Shown: piece after piece, positions 59,701 to 64,000 of the stretch
Layout: the number at the start of each line of letters is the position of its first letter
How positions within the stretch are numbered: the stretch's first letter is position 1
Source: Aphis gossypii
Lineage: Eukaryota; Arthropoda; Insecta; Hemiptera; Aphididae
Assembly: GCF_020184175.1 (NCBI RefSeq)
Contig: NC_065532.1
Coordinates: 19,716,001 to 19,780,000, forward strand
Length of the DNA: 64,000 bases
Direction of reading: 5' to 3'
Notes under the pieces: generated by a model
Databases searched by the model: none
What the model was told of the DNA's origin: nothing
The model's input: the letters and a program-made list of their open reading frames with translations, nothing else
Made by a program: the position numbers and the translations under genes

Positions 59701-62700
59701 TTTTTAATATTTTTTTACTATTTAATTTTATTAATTTAGATTTAAGTATTTATAGTTATAATATTTAAATGCTTTAGAATTAAGGAGAAACATCGTTATG
59801 GTAAATAAATTATACATACAAAAAAAAAAAAAAAAATGCTGCAATAATAGGTACATTGTTGTAATTTTTTTTTCGCCAATTTCAGGTTAATATTTTTCAA
59901 TATTTTACTATATGACTTATTTTTGTTTAAACAAAAAATACTTTCTGGAACTGGTATTATATTATTAGTGATCTTCAGTTACATTGTACTTAATACTCAT
60001 AAGTTTTTTTTTTTATTGTTTATAATTCAATAATAATAATAATTAATAAACAATATTTGGTAGTTGGTAAATAATAGTAATATAACATTTTACAAAATTA
60101 ATATAAATAACTATACAGGCTATAATATCATAAGTGATATGTCATAACTCATAACTCAAAATGATTAATAATTTTTGAATTTTTTGTTTTTAAACAAAAA
60201 ATATAAAAACATTTATTTGATTATAAAATTATTATGTGTTATAATTAATTAAATATTTTATTATCGCTTTATATGTTATCAATCGTTATATATTTTCCAG
60301 TCACCTAAATAATTCAATGAAATAATGATTAAGTACTTCCGTTTTCTTTATCATATTATGTATCATTTATAGATTATAAATCATACTACACAGTCGTAAT
60401 TAAAATCTAAATTATATTAAATAAATCCATTAGACATTCGTGCATTGTAACAGCTAGGAGCGGATAGGGCTATTTTATGTTGTCAGGAATTAAATTTAAG
60501 GGCCAAACATTTTTTCGCTTGGAATGCATTTATATAAAACAAGTGCGTATATTCTTACTCTCATATTGTTTTATTTTTTTATAAAAGTATTCAGTCATAA
60601 TTAATACATTAGTTTTTTTTTTTATAGATCACTTTAAGCAGCAACCTTATCAATAATATTATTATTGTTAATTTTAGTTAACATTTATTTTTCAATACTC
60701 ATTATTCATCAACATAATTAAGCTTTCTAAATGATCTTGTGACATTGAAAAGTTGAATTGAAAATTTTTTGTAATAGACGTTATTTTTACTTCTTTACCA
60801 GTTACCACGATCATATTCTAAAAATATATGATACTACAACATCATTATAAAAATAATAGTATAGAATATAGCTAATTATTAGTATATTATATTTAATAAT
60901 CATTTATATCCATAATATATTAATATACATAACATACTATAGAAAACGTACTACAATTGCACATGTATTATTAACGTAAAGCCGTAAACAGTATTTATTT
61001 CATTATTAATCATTTACCAAATACCTGCAAAAAAAATAAACTGTTTCCAAATTGTAAATAGTTCGGTATTATAATTATATTAATAAGTAGAACTCGGATT
61101 TTAATGCATATTCTTATTTTTCTTGTATAAATGCTTTTTTTTTTTTTTGCTTTTACAGTTATTTTAGCTGTAGAATTTTTATATATTTATTATGCTACTA
61201 TAGTATTAATAAAAAATTGAATTAATAAGAAACGTAAAAACTCAGAATGCAAACTCGGCATTAAATGTTTATATTGATTTATTATTATTTTCGTTATCAG
61301 CTTGTTTATTAAATGTATTAAAGTATTGAACGTATAGATTTTTTAAAACAATCGTGTGCTTTTTAATATGCTTATATTATGTTTTAAAATTCTAGCTCTA
61401 TTAATTAGTAATAACATTTAAAATATAAAATACCGTGTTTTAACTTGGGGTCCCATAATTTAAGTTGGAAAATCTGGATTTACCGATTGGCCTATCCGCC
61501 TCTACATTGTAAGACGCGCCATTGGTTTACGCGTTTTTGGGATTTAGAAAAGAAATATTTTTATTTACAATTATTTCATATTATTGGTATGTACTTTATT
61601 TATTATATTTGTGCATATAAGCTTACGTGTGGAAGTTTAATTAAATGATAATTAAAAACAGATTTGGTGAAAAAAAGAGTTTATAAATGCAAAACTGGTT
61701 TCCTAAAACATCATTTTTTTTTTTATTAATTAGCATTTTAAAACCAATGTATTCATCGTTCCGCTTTGTATTTAAATAAAAAAAAATGTATATACCTATT
61801 TTAAAACCTATATCTAAGCGATTTAGGAATGGAGCACTCGTTCAATATTTAAAAACTATAATAAATAGGTTTTTTTTTAAATTATATTAAATTTAATATT
61901 TAATTTATAAAATTTTAAGTTTATAATAACATATTGTTATGCTTACATAAATTATGATAACACCTGTATTTTTAGTTTATACTATTTATTGAAATTAAAA
62001 ACTATATTATACTCTGTTTAATAACATTTTATTTTAATAAAATTTAAGTATTTTATCTATTTCCCCACTCTTGTTTTGGTGATTATTCATCTGAAACAAT
62101 TAGATTTAACAATTAAATTTAAACCTGACCCGACCCGTAATACACTAATTCCAATACTTTATTCTATAGTACCTATTATTCGTGGTTTTCAATAAAAAAT
62201 TGTATGGTTTCTACTAAAAAATTATTTTATTATTTTTTTAGTTTTCATCAAAATTATTTTTTAAATGTTTTATGTTATAATACCAGCTTGTTATAATTTA
62301 TAATTCTGCATGTTTTTAAAGCCAAAACACTAAATTAATTTAGAATCTTCAGAATTTTTTCCAGAGGACTTATGGAAGTTTTATTATGTAGGACGTAGGT
62401 ACTATAATAATCATATAGGTACATATTCTTATTATATTATTGTTAATCGCGCCGTTCCTGATTTATGAATTTTTTTCTGTACAATAGAAATTATAAAAAT
62501 AGAAAGAATAATTTTTGATTTACTTATGTATTTTATTTTTTTTTGCAGAATAAAGAAAGATAATAATATATATATATATATATATATAATATGTATAGGT
62601 TTATTTTATCTTTTTAAGTACTTACTACTTTTTAAGTATCATAAATTGGATAAACATGTATAATATTATTTAATGACTTTGAATTGTAAAAGGTTAAATT

Positions 62701-64000
62701 GTAAAAAGTAAAACGCCAAATAACAAAAATAAAAAAACATTTATTTTTGACAGTACCTATAAAAATTAAAACAGTTTTTTTCAAAAATGTTTCTAATGAC
62801 TTCAGTAATAATACTAAAATAAAAAAATTCCGATAAATAAATAAATGCGTGTTTGCCTTTAAAAGAATCATTCTGTTTATATGTATAATATATGTATATT
62901 TTTCTATATGTCACTCATTTTATAGAACTATACCATTAGAACTATTAACCAAGCAATGTCACCTCCATTTTTAATTTAATAATGAATTTATTCTAATTCT
63001 TAAAATTTTAAAGTATATACTTAAAGACCATATTTTTAAATTTTTGAGAGAATTTGTACTATTATATGCATTATCCTGTGGCAATAGGTACAAAACATCT
63101 GTTTTGAAGAAATCCACTTTTTTACTTAAATTTATTTAGTGGATATATATATATTTTTTAAATGTACCTAAATAAATTTTGAACTGGTAGTTTTTAAGTT
63201 ATTAAAATATATATTTATATGAAGAATTATAGGCCTTAGTGCCTTACTTTACAAAAATATAGAACTTAAATAACTTCATTATAGAAGACGAAATAAGGGT
63301 GAATATTCTTGGTGAATGGTATCCTGCATAATATTAAAATAACATCATATTTCGAATAAGTACTATAGATATACTATATACTATATAAATATAATAATTA
63401 CTATGTTTTATAATAATTAATAATATACTAAAAAATATATATATGTAATTATTCTTGTTACAAAATTTTTTTTATAAGATTTTATATTTTACTTGATAAA
63501 TGCAAGTAGTTTAAAATTTTCTATAGTTATTGAAAATTATATTCTGTTTTTAGTCTATTCTTCGTATTTGTTTTGATAAAGAGACCCTATTTTTCAGACC
63601 AATAATTCTAAGACGTGATTCAATGGCCTCACCAAGAATTTGCCCATCGTGCATTTTAAATAGAAGAGGTTCATTAACTTGGTTATTATTTAGCAATGAA
63701 AAGTAAGCCTCAAATTATTATGTACCGAGTAAAAATTTTACATTTTCTTTAAAATAATAAAATAAACTTTATAAATTTACAATAAATACATAAGTGAAAT
63801 TATAGGAATTATAGGCATATTTAATATGTTTTATCCTTCATAAATAGTACAGTTAAATTACAAAAATATATCCAGTCTGTGAAAATACTCTTTTTATTCA
63901 ATATTCCATAGTATTTTATAAAACCAGACCATATTTTTCAGATCTGTAGTAGTTTCTCCTTTTAGAAGAAGCAGTAGTTTAACCCCAGCACGAATTTGTA
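47737..64000 (+). CDS. SGSM: Small G protein signalling modulator (RUN-TBC RabGAP), 5' part
   Basis: Exons seen: 47737-47755, 48102-48145, 57641-57716, 59508-59670, 63598-63702, 63942 to beyond the right edge. SGSM/RUTBC proteins bind Rab/Rap GTPases through a RUN domain and act on Rabs through a C-terminal TBC domain, which lies outside the window. Exons 2-4 read like vertebrate SGSM2: KKFKEQLIKNVKKE, VKQIMEEAVTRKFVHEESGS, then AAVEACLSQGLRRRALGLF, covering the start of the RUN domain. The first exon (MDSNNT, donor CCA|GTACGT) was chosen because it is the only short ATG exon I found upstream that joins exon 2 in phase. It is the weakest part of the model. Exons 5 and 6 look like duplicates of each other. 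Intron 2 is 9.5 kb and packed with transposons. Confidence 0.85.
47902..48030. mobile_element. Small TIR element in SGSM intron 1
   Basis: AGGGCGTTCGAAAAGTATGG on the left resembles the reverse complement of the right end, AAGGTGTTCAAAAAGTACGC. Such ends recall mariner-type elements. No clean TA duplication was found, so the boundaries are approximate. Confidence 0.4.
49900..51330. repeat. Degenerate copy of the 6711-8571 repeat, inverted orientation
   Basis: Reverse-complemented, 50580-50740 aligns well with 7620-7810, including AAATAACTGGT[GA]AAA, AAATATT and GTTACGCGATTTCGTAAA. The block consists of AT-rich subunits with repeated AAAATTTAATACAAGGTTCC and ATCACGAAAATTTGCAAG motifs. It ends near 51330 with CTTCGTTCAGAATAT, a worn form of the family's TCAGAATCT terminus. 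It is non-coding. Confidence 0.65.
51800..53340. repeat. Further degenerate repeat of the same family
   Basis: It contains the same AT-rich motifs (GAATTTCGTAAACATTTGAA near 52080, TTTTCAACTGC near 52843) and ends near 53335 with TTGCTCCACTCAGAATATA. It is more diverged than the two copies above, and the left boundary is a guess. Confidence 0.4.
53714..53972. mobile_element. TIR MITE, 259 bp
   Basis: The left end CAGGGGCATGCCTAG and the reverse-complemented right end CAGGGGTGTGCTCAG are inverted repeats. Both halves continue with GAGGTGGTTT-type sequence. I found no clean 8-bp duplication. Confidence 0.6.
54212..54973 (+). mobile_element. 5'-truncated non-LTR retrotransposon, exact 11-bp TSD
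   Basis: An open frame to 54568 encodes the C-terminal end of a non-LTR reverse-transcriptase protein: PGFSLPRHIWTALNRVRTNQ, then a C-x-x-x-HI-x-x-x-C-like tail (PLCDYEAEQTIQHIIEEC). The first cysteine pair that such tails usually have (C-D-C) reads C-D-Y here. The 3' end is an AAATAAATAA-type tail. The target duplication TAATATTTTTC lies at 54201-54211 and 54974-54984, inside the left arm of the foldback element. The apparent frame starting at 54098 is an accident of the insertion. Confidence 0.82.
55747..56195. mobile_element. Insertion in the right foldback arm, TCAGAATCT family
   Basis: This stretch has no counterpart in the left arm. It contains inverted ends, GATTCTGAGCGGACGAGG near 55870-55887 and CCTCGCTCCGCTC...CAGAATC near 56163-56187. 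That terminal sequence is the same as at the ends of the degenerate repeats at 8571 and 53335, here in its best-preserved form. Left of 55870 there is a second small inverted motif, CATCGCATTTCGGTGATG. Confidence 0.6.
57717..59507 (+). other. SGSM intron 3
   Basis: AT-rich intron with one clear TIR element at 57984-58788 and TA/TAGGTA-rich filler. No other exon was seen. Confidence 0.6.
57984..58788. mobile_element. TIR element, 805 bp, in SGSM intron 3
   Basis: The left end GGGGAAGGCGGGGCAGAACC and the reverse-complemented right end GGGGAAAGCGGAG... GGCAAAACCGTA match once a short insertion is allowed for. Both ends are flanked by TA, suggesting a Tc1/mariner-like duplication. No transposase is seen. 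Confidence 0.7.
60451..61504. mobile_element. hAT-like element, 1054 bp, exact 8-bp TSD, in SGSM intron 4
   Basis: CATTGTAA is duplicated exactly at 60443-60450 and 61505-61512. The left end CAGCTAGGAGCGGATAGGGC and the reverse-complemented right end TAGAGGCGGATAGGCC are imperfect inverted repeats. The interior is AT-rich without a transposase frame. Confidence 0.75.
61513..63597 (+). other. Remainder of SGSM intron 4
   Basis: AT-rich. It holds a worn TCAGAATCT-family end near 61745-61780 (ATTCATCGTTCCGCTTTG) and a (TA)n run at about 62566-62590. I see no exon until 63598. Confidence 0.5.

Overview
This window is nuclear DNA from an animal, most likely a hemipteran insect and probably an aphid. 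It is very AT-rich, its genes are split by short AT-rich introns with GT...AG ends, it is full of small terminal-inverted-repeat elements and of TAGGTAC/CTATA-rich filler, and every recognisable protein is metazoan. The aphid assignment comes from overall sequence style. It is an inference.

Layout: (1) 1-3578 holds an 8-bp-TSD element, a CpG-rich block, and the first exon of a leftward gene that leaves the window. (2) 3579-5909 (+) is mRpL39. (3) 5910-9123 is repeat-rich and holds two tiny hairpins flanked by direct repeats. (4) 9124-11398 (+) is RpL27A with a paralogous pair of intronic C/D snoRNAs. (5) 12616-20831 (-) is the splicing regulator su(w[a])/SFSWAP in 14 exons. (6) 23238-29475 (-) is NAT10 in 19 exons. 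(7) 30036-31431 (+) is GPN1. (8) 34502-36849 (-) is PEX12. (9) 37979-41641 (+) is UTP15. (10) 44595-46472 (-) is TFIIH p62 (GTF2H1). (11) 47737 to the right edge (+) is the 5' part of an SGSM1/2 (RUN-TBC) homologue with a 9.5-kb, transposon-packed second intron.

I rebuilt the exon chains by hand. For each complete gene, the exon lengths sum to a multiple of three and all intron phases agree: mRpL39 341 aa, RpL27A 147 aa, su(w[a]) about 807 aa, NAT10 1013 aa, GPN1 363 aa, PEX12 315 aa, UTP15 510 aa and p62 553 aa. Four divergent pairs share short upstream regions: unknown gene/mRpL39, NAT10/GPN1, PEX12/UTP15 and GTF2H1/SGSM. Several genes concern ribosome making: mRpL39, RpL27A, NAT10 (18S acetylation), UTP15 (SSU processome), and the two snoRNAs, whose guide matches 18S rRNA.

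The most unusual observations are: four micro-palindromes (16-47 bp) flanked by 7-8-bp direct repeats, all in gene 5' flanks and three of them ending CACAG...CTGTG; a large foldback element at 54150-56512 carrying two later insertions, one with an 11-bp target duplication; a likely duplicated exon pair at the right edge (63598 and 63942) in SGSM; and the duplicated snoRNA pair with an identical guide. I found no tRNA, rRNA, CRISPR array or clearly viral gene.
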